Source of the DNA: Rubrivivax sp.
Lineage (GTDB): Bacteria; Pseudomonadota; Gammaproteobacteria; Burkholderiales; Burkholderiaceae_C
Length of the DNA stretch: 64,000 bases
NCBI GenBank assembly: GCA_020248945.1
Contig: JADCGQ010000009.1
Location: forward strand, 1 to 64,000
Reading direction: 5' to 3'
Shown here one piece after another: positions 1 to 8,194 of this stretch. The notes below the pieces were generated by a model that was not told the DNA's origin, ran no database searches, and saw only the letters and a program-made list of their open reading frames with translations. Every line of letters begins with the position of its first letter. Position 1 is the stretch's first letter. Both the position numbers and the translations under genes were made by a program.

Positions 1-120
1 ACCCTCGCCGACGTGTTGCGCTTGCTCGGCGCCAATGCGCAGCGCTTTATCCCCAGTCGATCCCGGCCTCGTCCGGCTCATCACGTCAAGCCACATCCGT
101 CTGCGGTGTACAAAGGGTGA
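1..120 (+). CDS. 3' end of an unidentified gene, possibly the DNA methyltransferase partner of the next gene
   Basis: Frame 1 is open from the window edge and ends at a TGA at 118-120, leaving 39 residues. The tail is Arg/Pro/His-rich and carries no diagnostic motif. The stop lies only 12 bp before the GTG of a putative type II restriction endonuclease, so the two genes are probably co-transcribed. A cognate DNA methyltransferase in that position would be the usual arrangement, but this is inference from context only. The sequence left of the window would decide it. Confidence 0.5.
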   Translation, partial: TLADVLRLLGANAQRFIPSRSRPRPAHHVKPHPSAVYKG

Positions 121-132
121 GGCTTAAGTTCG

Positions 133-963
133 GTGGATTGGTTGGCCACCGAGATGCGGGCAGCGCCCCGGGTGGTGTCGGCAGAAATCGACTGGCTCTT
201 TCGCCACACGGCGCAGGACTATGCGCGGTACATGGTGCAGCAGCATCAAACCCTAATTCGCCGCGCGGCGGCCCAGCGTCAGCCCTATGCGGGGCGCGAA
301 TTCCCTGAACCCGGCGAAGACCCCGCAATCATCGAGATCATTCGCGACGTCTTGGGACCTCGGCTGTCGGTCGATCCATCGCCTGACGAGTGGCGCGTTC
401 TGACTCAGCGGATTCGCGAGCTAATTGCGGTGGAGAACAAGCGAAAGAACCTCGTGGGGGAGGGCTTCGAAGATGTGCTGTCTGCGGTCATTCAGGCTGC
501 GGATGTCGATTCATTGCTCGACGTACGTGCTCGCTGTGCCCTGGCAGGAATACCCGGCTTCGCCAACAGCCGGGTTGGCGACAAGCCCATCAAGGTCGAC
601 CTCGCGATCTTGCGCAAGCGCGACGACCGAAGAACCATCGTCACTGCCAAATGGAGCATTCGCGCTGATCGTGAACGCCAGTTCCCGGCGGAGTACGCCG
701 ACTATGTCCGTGCCAAGTCGGACATTCGCCCCTTCGACTATGTGCTGCTGACGAACGAGTTCGATCCGGCGCGCCTGTTGCGCGCCTGCGAGTTCTCTTC
801 AGGCAATGCGCCGATGTTCACCCAGGTCGTGCACATCAATCCCGCTGCATTGCGCGCGGTGTATGGCGCGGAACCAGAAGCCACGATGGCACGCGTGATG
901 GACTTCGTACAAGGCGGCCGGCTGGTAGGTGTCGACGACTGGATGGACGGTCTGCTCGGCTGA
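133..963 (+). CDS. Putative type II restriction endonuclease, BsaWI-like (CCGG family)
   Basis: The product is 276 aa, starting at a GTG 12 bp after the preceding stop, with a purine-rich stretch at 117-122 as a possible ribosome site. A core at about residues 156-180 contains KVDLAIL followed by TAKWS, which fits the acidic-then-lysine arrangement of a PD-(D/E)xK nuclease. Right after it comes SIRADRERQ; its R-x-D-R pattern matches the motif that CCGG-family enzymes (NgoMIV, Cfr10I, Bse634I) use to read the CCGG core. An upstream Glu in GEGFEDVL could be a further active-site residue. The assignment to the BsaWI family is from memory of the motif and is not searched. Recognition sequence is unknown. 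The AT-richer base composition than the downstream genes would suit transfer. Confidence 0.55.
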   Translation: MDWLATEMRAAPRVVSAEIDWLFRHTAQDYARYMVQQHQTLIRRAAAQRQPYAGREFPEPGEDPAIIEIIRDVLGPRLSVDPSPDEWRVLTQRIRELIAVENKRKNLVGEGFEDVLSAVIQAADVDSLLDVRARCALAGIPGFANSRVGDKPIKVDLAILRKRDDRRTIVTAKWSIRADRERQFPAEYADYVRAKSDIRPFDYVLLTNEFDPARLLRACEFSSGNAPMFTQVVHINPAALRAVYGAEPEATMARVMDFVQGGRLVGVDDWMDGLLG

Positions 964-965
964 TG

Positions 966-989
966 CCCCCCGGCCATAAAGCCGGAGGG
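966..989. terminator. Stem-loop between convergent genes
   Basis: A C-rich arm ending in CCGGC (966-974) faces GCCGG-AGGG (981-989) across a short AT-rich loop, with one mismatch in the outer stem. It sits just after the endonuclease stop and before the convergent nuclease stop. There is no T-tract, so termination here would be weak or Rho-assisted; the role is inferred from position. Confidence 0.45.
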
Positions 990-1015
990 CTCGCCTCTAC
1001 AACAGACGCGTGTGT

Positions 1016-2914
1016 TCAGCGCCGCCGTGCGCGCGCCACCAGCCCGGCCATGCCCAGCGCCATCATCAGCCAGGTGGCCGGCTCGGGCACCGGCGCCGGC
1101 ACCATGCCCAGCGTCATCAGCACCGGGTCGTGGTCGGACACCTGCGACACGAACTCCGAGTTCGCGTGCACGATGTCGTACACCGCGCCGGCGTTGCGCA
1201 GGTTGGCCGACACCCAGGTGTGGTCCAGCGCCTGCAGGTTGCCCTCGAACGCGTAGGTGTAGCGCTCGTTCTCGGGCAGCGTGTCGGTCAGGTTGAACAG
1301 GCCCGCGGCGGCCAGCGGTGCCAGCGAGTCGGCGAACTGGAAGTCGTTCAGGTCGCCCGTCACCACGATGTTGGCGTTCGGGTTGATCGCCAGCAGGCCC
1401 TGCACGAACGAGGCCACCGCCTGCGCCTGCGCCAGGCGTTGCGTCTCGCTGCTGCGCACCGGCGGCTGGGCCGGGCCGTACAGCGGCTGGTCGCCCCCCT
1501 TGCTGTTGAAGTGGTTGGCGATGACGATGATCTGCTGCCCGTCGACCGTGAACTCCGTGACCAGCGGCTTGCGGCTGTTGGCGAACGCGGGGTTCGTGGG
1601 GTCGATGCGGCCGGCGCCCAGGTTCAGCACGATCTGGCCCGAGGGGCTGGCGATGGCGCTGACGGCATCGAGCGCACCGCCGACCACGCCGGCGAAGCTG
1701 ACGCGCGCGGTGTCGTACATGAAGGCCTGGCGGATGTTGCCGCCGGGCTCGCCGCCGTCAGCGTTGTTCACGCCGTTCACCGTCACCCAGGCATAGCTGC
1801 GGCCGGTGGCGCTGTTCAGCGCCGTGGCCAGGGTGTTCAGCGTCACGTCGGCGGCGACGATGCCGTTGTTGGTGGCGCCGTTGTTGTCCTGGATCTCCTG
1901 CAGGCTGATCAGGTGCGGCGCCCCCACGTTGGTGGCCAGCTGGTTGGCGATGGCCGTGAAGCGTGCCGGTGCCGCATTGCCGCCGAGGTTCTCGACGTTG
2001 TAGCTGGCCAGGCCGAAGTGGCCCGTGGGAATGGTGGCGACCTCGGGCGTGAGGTTGTTGCTCACCACCGTGGGCGTGCTGGTGACGAGCAGCTCGTAGT
2101 TGCTGAACGCGTAGTCCATCACCCCCGTCACGTTGCTCAGCACCGCGCCGCTGTTGGCCACGGGCGTGGCGGCCAGGCGGTCGTCGATCTGCAGGCGCAT
2201 GCCGTTGAACTGGCCCGGGCCGATGACGACGCCGCCGCGCGAGGCCTGCAGCACGCCGGGCTGCGACAGCGCCGCGGTCGGCACCAGCGTCAGCTCGCCG
2301 AAGCTGTTGCGCGGGCCGCTGCTCACCGCGCTGGGCAGCGTCACGCGCATGCCCTCGAGACTTTCGTAGAAGTCCATGCTGTACAGCGTGGGCTGCAGCA
2401 CGTAGCCGGGCGCGGTCTCGACGTTGCCCACGGCCGCCGCAATGGCGCTGGGCGGCAGGAAGCCAGTGTCGATGATGCGCGCAGCCGGCAGCGCGTTGCC
2501 GCTGGTCTGCACCGTGAACAGGCCGCCGGCGACGGTGGCGTTGATCTGCGTCAGCGTCAGGTTCGTGGCGCTGCCGCCCGGGCGGAACTCCTGCAGCTGG
2601 CCGGTCACGAGCACGGCGTCGCCGACCAGCGGCTTGCTGGCGCTGCCGCGGAACACGAAGAGCGCGTCGGACGTGAGCGGATTGCCGTCACCGTTGTCCT
2701 GGAACCAGAAGCCGTTGCTGGCCACGGCCGTGACGACGCCGGCGATGTTGCTGACGCTGCTGTTCGCAAACGTCGACAGATGCCCGGTACCTTGCAGCGT
2801 GCCGATGGATTGCGCCAGCGTGGCGCCGGCGGCCAGCGTCAGCAGCGAGCCGGCCAGGGCGGTGCGGGCGGCGCGGCCCAGCGGATGCAGGCGGGTGCGA
2901 AAGGGGGTGTTCAT
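1016..2914 (-). CDS. Exported ExeM/NucH-like endonuclease with PEP-CTERM anchor
   Basis: The product is 632 aa from the ATG at 2914; an in-frame TTG one codon upstream is a less likely start. A Sec signal peptide occupies about residues 1-35. An OB-fold-like region (about 40-150) precedes an endonuclease/exonuclease/phosphatase domain (about 310-600). That domain has SYNVENL, SLQEIQDN, ANHFNSKGGD, VTGDLNDF and SDHDPV, which are the metal-binding and catalytic blocks of the DNase I-like fold. The last 25 residues are a PEP-CTERM signal: VPEPATW, a hydrophobic helix and an Arg-rich end. PEP-CTERM proteins are handled by exosortase at the cell envelope. The domain order matches secreted ExeM/NucH nucleases that degrade extracellular DNA. 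It lies 15 bp downstream of another PEP-CTERM gene on the same strand. Confidence 0.85.
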   Translation of the reverse strand: MNTPFRTRLHPLGRAARTALAGSLLTLAAGATLAQSIGTLQGTGHLSTFANSSVSNIAGVVTAVASNGFWFQDNGDGNPLTSDALFVFRGSASKPLVGDAVLVTGQLQEFRPGGSATNLTLTQINATVAGGLFTVQTSGNALPAARIIDTGFLPPSAIAAAVGNVETAPGYVLQPTLYSMDFYESLEGMRVTLPSAVSSGPRNSFGELTLVPTAALSQPGVLQASRGGVVIGPGQFNGMRLQIDDRLAATPVANSGAVLSNVTGVMDYAFSNYELLVTSTPTVVSNNLTPEVATIPTGHFGLASYNVENLGGNAAPARFTAIANQLATNVGAPHLISLQEIQDNNGATNNGIVAADVTLNTLATALNSATGRSYAWVTVNGVNNADGGEPGGNIRQAFMYDTARVSFAGVVGGALDAVSAIASPSGQIVLNLGAGRIDPTNPAFANSRKPLVTEFTVDGQQIIVIANHFNSKGGDQPLYGPAQPPVRSSETQRLAQAQAVASFVQGLLAINPNANIVVTGDLNDFQFADSLAPLAAAGLFNLTDTLPENERYTYAFEGNLQALDHTWVSANLRNAGAVYDIVHANSEFVSQVSDHDPVLMTLGMVPAPVPEPATWLMMALGMAGLVARARRR

Positions 2915-2929
2915 CAAGGGGCCCCTGGC

Positions 2930-3631
2930 TCAGGCGCGGCGACGGCGCGCGACGAAGCCCAGCACGGCCAGGCCCGCGGCCAGCATGGCGGCGGTGCCGG
3001 CCTCGGGCACCGGCGTGGCCATCACGGTGAAGTTGTCGACGCGCCCGGTGCCGCCCGCGGCCACCGTGCCGCCGTTGATGGCGAACGTGCTGCTGTTGCT
3101 CAGCCGGATCACCACCAGGGCCTGGTCGTCGAGGGCGCTCACGCCCGAGAGGTCGAAGCTGTAGGTGTGGACCGGGTTGTAGGTGGTCGAGCTCCACGAA
3201 GGCGCCGAGGCCACGTTGTAGCTGGCGAACGGCGTGAAGCTGACGCCGTCGGTGCTGTAGCCCAGGCTGAAGTCGCGCGGGCCAGTGTTGCTGCCGATCT
3301 GGTCGACGCTCAGCAGCAAGGCGGTGAAGCCGCTGGTGCTGAAGCTGAACTGGTAGTAGTCGCCCACGGCCCAGGTGTTGCTGCTGAACGAGTTGGCCGA
3401 GCCGTTGCCGGCCGGGGTGCTCCAGTCGGTGGCCGAGCCGGCGTGCACGCCCAGGGCCGTACCGCTGCCCAGGCTGGCGGCCACCGAGGGCGATGTGCCC
3501 GAGTCGATCAGATCGGCCGGCGTGGTGCTGCCTTCGAAGTCCCACTGGACGATGGTCACGGCCTGGGCCGGCAGCGAAAAGGCGACTGCCGCGGTGGCGG
3601 CCCAGAGGGTCTTGCTCATGGTCTTGTTCAT
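2930..3631 (-). CDS. PEP-CTERM exported protein of unknown function
   Basis: The ATG at 3631 is preceded by AGGAG at good spacing and opens a clear signal peptide (MNKTMSKTLWAATAAVAFSL... ending in AQA), so the longer upstream open frame is not used. The 233-aa product is Ser/Thr/Gly-rich and beta-strand-like, with no catalytic motif recognised. It ends in VPEAGTAAM, a hydrophobic helix and RRRRA. This is a PEP-CTERM signal with PEA instead of the usual PEP. It is the first gene of a two-gene unit with the ExeM-like nuclease. An intrinsic-terminator-like hairpin sits in its leader (3656-3688). Confidence 0.8.
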   Translation of the reverse strand: MNKTMSKTLWAATAAVAFSLPAQAVTIVQWDFEGSTTPADLIDSGTSPSVAASLGSGTALGVHAGSATDWSTPAGNGSANSFSSNTWAVGDYYQFSFSTSGFTALLLSVDQIGSNTGPRDFSLGYSTDGVSFTPFASYNVASAPSWSSTTYNPVHTYSFDLSGVSALDDQALVVIRLSNSSTFAINGGTVAAGGTGRVDNFTVMATPVPEAGTAAMLAAGLAVLGFVARRRRA

Positions 3632-3655
3632 TGAAATGCTCCTGGTGGACAGTTG

Positions 3656-3688
3656 AAAAAAAATGGGCCTGCAGCGCACCGCAGGCCC
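3656..3688 (-). terminator. Intrinsic-terminator-like hairpin in a 5' leader (possible attenuator)
   Basis: On the minus strand an 8-bp perfect GC-rich stem (3665-3672 with 3681-3688, 8-nt loop) is followed by one A and then eight T residues (3663-3656). That is a complete Rho-independent terminator. It lies about 25 nt before the ATG at 3631, and no minus-strand gene ends here, because the next gene rightward is on the plus strand. It may attenuate the PEP-CTERM/nuclease transcript, end a small RNA, or stop antisense transcription from the peptidase gene. Confidence 0.7.
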
Positions 3689-3758
3689 GCATTGCACGGG
3701 GCAAGCATGAATCGTGCGTGACCGCGGCCGGTTTCGAGGGGCGCCCCCCCCGAGAGAC

Positions 3759-3780
3759 GGGGGCTGCAGCCCCCTACACT
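3759..3780 (+). promoter_or_regulatory. Palindrome plus -10 element before the M16 peptidase
   Basis: A 16-bp perfect palindrome (G5-CTGCAG-C5, 3759-3774) abuts TACACT at 3775-3780, a good -10 hexamer. The ATG at 3787 is about 7 nt after the hexamer, so the message would be leaderless or nearly so. The palindrome would lie in the -35/-10 spacer, a position that suits a repressor or MerR-type regulator. There is no obvious -35 hexamer. Confidence 0.45.
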
Positions 3781-3786
3781 GGCCTC

Positions 3787-6576
3787 ATGCGCGCACTGAA
3801 CGTTGTTTTCTCACGCCTCGTGCCCATCGGGCTGGCTTTCTGCCTGTGGGCCGCGGCCCCTGCGGCGTCGGCCCAGGGACCGTCGTCGCAGGGCCCGTCG
3901 TCGCAGGGCCCGGCCCCGGTGGCCGTGACCACCGTCGAGGGCATCGCCGAGTACCGCCTGGCCAACGGCCTGCAGGTGCTGCTGGTGCCCGACGACAGCA
4001 AGCCCACCACCACCGTCAACGTCACTTACCGCGTCGGCAGCCGGCACGAGAACTACGGCGAAACCGGCATGGCGCACCTGCTGGAGCACCTGGTCTTCAA
4101 GGGCACGCCGACGACGAAAAACGCGCTCGGCGAGTTCGCGCGCCGCGGCCTGCGTGCCAACGGCAGCACCTGGACCGACCGCACCAACTACTTCGCCAGC
4201 TTCGCCGCCGACGACGCCAACCTGCGCTGGTACCTCAGCTGGCAGGCCGACATCATGGTCAACAGCTTCATCGCGAAGAGTGACCTCGAGACCGAGATGA
4301 CGGTGGTGCGCAACGAGTTCGAGGCCGGTGAGAACAACCCCGGCGGCGTGCTGTTCGAGCGCCTGCTGGGCACCATGTACGACTGGCACAACTACGGCAA
4401 GAGCACGATCGGCGCGCGCACCGACATCGAGAATGTCGACATCACGCGGCTGCAGGCCTTCTACCGCCGCTACTACCAGCCCGACAACGCCACGCTCATC
4501 GTCGCCGGCAAGTTCGACACCGCCCAGGTGCTGGCCTGGGTGCAGCAGAGCTTCGGGGCCATCCCGAAGCCCACGCGCGTGCTCGAGCCCACCTACACGC
4601 TCGACCCGGCGCAGGACGGCGAGCGCGTCGTCACGGTGCGGCGGGTGGGTGGTGCGCCGCTCATCTACATCGGCTACCACGTGCCGCCCGGCCCGCACCC
4701 CGACTTCGCCGCGGCGCAGATGCTGGCCCAGGTGCTCGGCGACACGCCCGGGGGCCGGCTGCACAAGCGCGTGGTCGAGAAGGGCCAGGCGGCGCAGGCC
4801 TTCAGCGCCACGCTGGCCTGGGCCGAGCCGTCGTCGCTGATCGTCGGCGCCGCGCTCGCCCCGGGGCAGGACATGGCCGCGGCCCGCGCCGCGATGACGG
4901 CGGTGCTCGACGGCGTGGCCACCGAGCCCGTCACGGCCGAGGAACTGCAGCGCGCGCGCCAGGCCTGGCTCAACAACTGGGACAACGGCTTCGCCGACCC
5001 CGAGCGCATCGGCGTGGCGCTGTCCGAGGCCATCGCGCAGGGCGACTGGCGCCTGTACTTCCTGGCCCGTGACCGCGTGCGCGCGGTCACGCTGGACGAC
5101 GTCAACCGCGTCGCCCGCGCCTTTCTGAAGCGCGACAACCGCAGCGTCGCCATCTACGAGCCGGTGCGCGCGGCCGACCGGGCGCCGACGCCGGCCAAGG
5201 TCGACGTGGCGCGGCTGGTCGAGGGCTACAAGGGCGACCCCGCGGCCGCGTTGGCCGAGTCCTTCGACCCGCGCCCGGCGACGCTCGACGCGCGCACCGT
5301 GGCGGGCCAGGTGAGTGGCCCAACACGCCTGCGCTACGCGCTGCTGCCCAAGGGCACGCGCGGCCGCGCGGTGCGCTTTCGGCTCGCGCTGCACCACGGC
5401 ACCGAGAAGTCGCTGTTCGGCCAGCGCACGGTGGCGCAACTGGCCGGCGCGCTCATCGACAAGGGCGGCGCGGGCCTCACGCGGCAGCAGATCGCCGACC
5501 GCTTCGACGAACTGCAGGCGCAGGTGTCGATCTCGGGCACGGGCGATTCGATCAGCGTCTCCGTGGTGACGCGGCGCGACCGCCTGCCGGCCGTCATCGA
5601 GCTGATCGGCCGGCTGCTGCGCGAGCCGGCCTTCGAGGCCGGCCCGCTGGAAGAAGCGCGCAGCCAGTGGCTCGTGGGCCTGGAAGAAGCGCGCGAAGAC
5701 CCCAGCGCCGTGGTCGACAAGCGCATCGAGCGCCATGGCAGCGGCTGGCCGGCGGGCGACCTGCGCCACGTCGCCAGCTTCGAGGAAGAGGCGGCCGCGG
5801 TCAAGGCCGTCACGCTCGATCAGGTGAAGGCCTTCCACCGCCGCTTCGTCAGCGCGCAGCGCGGCGAGTTCGCGGCGGTGGGCGACATGGACGTGGCCGC
5901 CGTGCGCAGTGCGCTGGCCAAGGCCTTCGGCGATTGGCGCCAGCCCGCCGGCGGCCCAGAGCCGCAGGCCCGCGTGCCGCGGCCGCAGGCGCCGGTGGCG
6001 GCGCAGCGCTTCGTCGAGGCCACGCCCGACAAGGCCAACGCCAACCTGGCCGCGCGCCTGGTGCTGCCCATCGACGACCGCCACCCCGACCACCCGGCGC
6101 TGCTGCTGGCCAACCACCTGTTCGGCCGCGACACCGACTCGCGCCTGTGGACCCGCATCCGCGAGAAGGAAGGCCTCAGCTACGACGTGCGCAGCTGGTT
6201 CGATTTCCCGGTGCAAGACCTCGGCACCACCTGGACCGTCACCGCCATCTTCGCGCCGCAGAACCAGCCGCGTGTCGAGAAGGCGCTGCAGGAAGAGCTG
6301 GCACGCTCGCTGGCCGACGGCTTCACGCAGGCCGAGCTCGAGCAAGGCCGCGCCGGCCTGCTGAAGAGCCGGCAGCTCGCGCGCGCCCAGGACGGCGTGC
6401 TGGTCGGGCGGCTCGCCGGCAACCTGTACCACGAGCGCCGCTTCGAGCGCGAGCAGCAGCTCGACGACGCACTGGCCCGCGTCACGCTGGCCCAGCTCAA
6501 CGCCGCCTGGCGCCGCCACATCGATCCGGCCAAGCTCGTCGTCGCCTGGGGCGGTGATTTCCGCGCCAAGCCCTGA
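3787..6576 (+). CDS. M16 family (pitrilysin/insulinase-like) zinc metallopeptidase, exported
   Basis: The 929-aa product starts at the ATG at 3787, which gives a signal peptide ending near residue 30 (AAPAASAQ); the longer open frame upstream has no such leader. The mature N-terminus contains a short tandem repeat (GPSSQ twice). The first M16 domain has the inverted zinc motif HLLEH followed by VFKGT and, about 75 residues later, a Glu-rich stretch (ETEMTVVRNEFE) that supplies the third ligand. A second, non-catalytic M16 domain fills the C-terminal half. This two-domain periplasmic architecture is the usual form in proteobacteria, and such enzymes degrade peptides or process exported proteins. 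It is followed 39 bp later by a kinase gene. Confidence 0.88.
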   Translation: MRALNVVFSRLVPIGLAFCLWAAAPAASAQGPSSQGPSSQGPAPVAVTTVEGIAEYRLANGLQVLLVPDDSKPTTTVNVTYRVGSRHENYGETGMAHLLEHLVFKGTPTTKNALGEFARRGLRANGSTWTDRTNYFASFAADDANLRWYLSWQADIMVNSFIAKSDLETEMTVVRNEFEAGENNPGGVLFERLLGTMYDWHNYGKSTIGARTDIENVDITRLQAFYRRYYQPDNATLIVAGKFDTAQVLAWVQQSFGAIPKPTRVLEPTYTLDPAQDGERVVTVRRVGGAPLIYIGYHVPPGPHPDFAAAQMLAQVLGDTPGGRLHKRVVEKGQAAQAFSATLAWAEPSSLIVGAALAPGQDMAAARAAMTAVLDGVATEPVTAEELQRARQAWLNNWDNGFADPERIGVALSEAIAQGDWRLYFLARDRVRAVTLDDVNRVARAFLKRDNRSVAIYEPVRAADRAPTPAKVDVARLVEGYKGDPAAALAESFDPRPATLDARTVAGQVSGPTRLRYALLPKGTRGRAVRFRLALHHGTEKSLFGQRTVAQLAGALIDKGGAGLTRQQIADRFDELQAQVSISGTGDSISVSVVTRRDRLPAVIELIGRLLREPAFEAGPLEEARSQWLVGLEEAREDPSAVVDKRIERHGSGWPAGDLRHVASFEEEAAAVKAVTLDQVKAFHRRFVSAQRGEFAAVGDMDVAAVRSALAKAFGDWRQPAGGPEPQARVPRPQAPVAAQRFVEATPDKANANLAARLVLPIDDRHPDHPALLLANHLFGRDTDSRLWTRIREKEGLSYDVRSWFDFPVQDLGTTWTVTAIFAPQNQPRVEKALQEELARSLADGFTQAELEQGRAGLLKSRQLARAQDGVLVGRLAGNLYHERRFEREQQLDDALARVTLAQLNAAWRRHIDPAKLVVAWGGDFRAKP

Positions 6577-6615
6577 CGGCGGGCTGGCGCGACACGACTG
6601 CACCAGGACTGCCAA

Positions 6616-7824
6616 GTGACCGACCTCGACCCCACCGAGCCCAGTCCGCCGAAGCGGCCTGCAGCCCCCGCCGCCCCGGCCCCCGCCCCTGCCGACGGCG
6701 CCTTCGAGCGTGCCGAGCAGAAGACCATGCTGGTGCCGCGCCGCGAGCGCGACTCGAACCTGCCGCCGGGCTACCTGCTGCAGGAGTTCATGCTCGAGCG
6801 CGTGCTGGGGGTGGGTGGCTACAGCATCGTCTACCTCGCGCACGACACCAAGCTCGACCGCCGCGTCGCCATCAAGGAATACCTGCCGGCCACGCTGGCC
6901 GCGCGCGCACCCAACGGCGAGGTCGTGCCGCGGCTGCCGCGTTTCGAGGAGAGCTTCAGCAAGGGCATGTCCAGCTTCATCAACGAGGCGCGGCTGCTGG
7001 GCGGCTTCGACCACCCGTCGCTGGTGAAGGTGTACCGCTTCTGGCAGGCCAACGGCACCGCCTACATGGCCATGCCCTACTACGACGGCATCACGCTGAA
7101 GAAGTGGCTCGCCGACCTGGGCGCCCCGCCCAGCGAGAAGTGGCTGCGCCAGCTCGTCGACCCGGTGATGGAGGCGCTGGAGGTGCTGCACGAGCACGCC
7201 ATCGTCCACCGCGACATCGCGCCCGACAACATCCTGCTGCTGTATGACCGTGCCGCCGGCAACTACCTCGAGCAGGCGCCGCGCCCGGTGCTGCTGGACT
7301 TCGGCGCCGCCCGCCGCGTGGCCGCCGAGGCCACGCAGCAGCTCACCTCGATCCTGAAGACGGGCTATTCGCCGGTGGAGCAGTACGACCACGGCCACGC
7401 CATGAAGCCCGGGCCCTGGAGCGACGTCTACTCGCTGGCCGCGGTGCTGTACGCGGCCGCGATGGGCAAGGCGCCGATGCCGTCGATCTCGCGCCTGGTG
7501 CGCGACGATCTGGTGCCGGCGCAGGTGGCGGCGCGCGGGCGCTACTCGGCCAGTTTCCTCGCCGCCATCGATGCCGGCCTCGTGGTGCGCCCCGAGCAGC
7601 GGCCGCAGACGCTGCAGGAGCTCCGCAGCGGCTTCGACCGGCCCGAGCCGAGCGAACCCGACATCACGCTGCCTGCCACCGAGCCGGCGGCAGCGGTGGA
7701 CCTGGCGCTGGAGCCGCCTGCGCCCCCCGCGCCGCCGGTGCCGGCCCGCCGCACGCGCTGGTGGTTCCTGGCCGGTGCCGTGGCCCTGGGTGCGCTGGCC
7801 TGGGCGGTGTTCGCGCGGCGCTGA
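6616..7824 (+). CDS. Membrane-anchored Ser/Thr protein kinase
   Basis: The product is 402 aa from a GTG preceded by CCAGGA. A Pro/Ala-rich N-terminal tail (about 1-30) leads into a Hanks-type kinase domain (about 52-340). The glycine loop is LGVGGYS, the ATP lysine is K87 in VAIKEY, the catalytic loop is HRDIAPDN (198-205) and the metal loop is DFGAAR (228-233). The HRDIAPDN form with Ile-Ala in place of Leu-Lys marks the bacterial subfamily that lacks the usual loop lysine. A Pro-rich linker leads to one C-terminal transmembrane helix (WWFLAGAVALGALAWAVFA), so the kinase faces the cytoplasm with essentially no periplasmic sensor. The partner phosphatase is not in the window. Confidence 0.87.
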   Translation: MTDLDPTEPSPPKRPAAPAAPAPAPADGAFERAEQKTMLVPRRERDSNLPPGYLLQEFMLERVLGVGGYSIVYLAHDTKLDRRVAIKEYLPATLAARAPNGEVVPRLPRFEESFSKGMSSFINEARLLGGFDHPSLVKVYRFWQANGTAYMAMPYYDGITLKKWLADLGAPPSEKWLRQLVDPVMEALEVLHEHAIVHRDIAPDNILLLYDRAAGNYLEQAPRPVLLDFGAARRVAAEATQQLTSILKTGYSPVEQYDHGHAMKPGPWSDVYSLAAVLYAAAMGKAPMPSISRLVRDDLVPAQVAARGRYSASFLAAIDAGLVVRPEQRPQTLQELRSGFDRPEPSEPDITLPATEPAAAVDLALEPPAPPAPPVPARRTRWWFLAGAVALGALAWAVFARR

Positions 7825-7889
7825 ACAGCGGGCTCAGGCGCCGTCATTTCTGGCTCTCGTGCGGCCGGTGCCGCGGGCACCATGGGGCC

Positions 7890-8111
7890 ATGGCCGCCAC
7901 CCGCCCACCGCCCCGCCTCGTGCTGCTGCCCGGCCGCCTGCTGGTGCTGCTGCTGATGCGCCTGGACGACGGCACCCGCGTGGCGCTGGCCGAGCGCCCG
8001 GCGCGCCTGCTCGATGCCCTGCGGGCCGCGCGGGCCGTGCTCGGCTTCGGCGGTGTGCACCGCGTCGAGCCCACGCCAGAAGAACTGCTGCCCTGGGCCG
8101 GCAACGTCTGA
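7890..8111 (+). CDS. Small hypothetical protein
   Basis: A 73-aa ORF begins at an ATG at 7890 in the otherwise empty 370 bp between the kinase and the phytase-like gene. It is Leu/Arg-rich with a short hydrophobic stretch (LVLLPGRLLVLLLM) near the N-terminus and an acidic C-terminal tail. No family is recognised and no convincing ribosome site is seen. An opposite-strand ORF of similar length exists. It is kept because it ends cleanly and has the codon habits of its neighbours, but it may be spurious. Confidence 0.35.
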   Translation: MAATRPPPRLVLLPGRLLVLLLMRLDDGTRVALAERPARLLDALRAARAVLGFGGVHRVEPTPEELLPWAGNV

Positions 8112-8194
8112 ACATCCAGCCGGCCCATGCCGGCCTCGGCCGCTTGTCACGGGCCGTCGAGACACTCTCCCGACAACCCCTCGAGGAGAGCCCG

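Noticed and set aside
1010-3634. An 874-codon open frame opposite the nuclease and PEP-CTERM genes
   Set aside because: It has Arg/Gly/Ala-rich composition without domains and is a GC-rich shadow of the true minus-strand genes, whose signal peptides, motifs and PEP-CTERM ends are clear.
3811-7398. A 1195-codon open frame opposite the M16 peptidase and kinase genes
   Set aside because: It spans two well-supported genes in antisense, is Arg/Val/Gly/His-rich, and has no recognisable fold.
7571-8194. N-terminal extension of the phytase-like protein into the kinase gene
   Set aside because: The ATG at 8195 has a strong ribosome site and a signal peptide; the extension is Arg/Pro/Ala-rich and overlaps the kinase.
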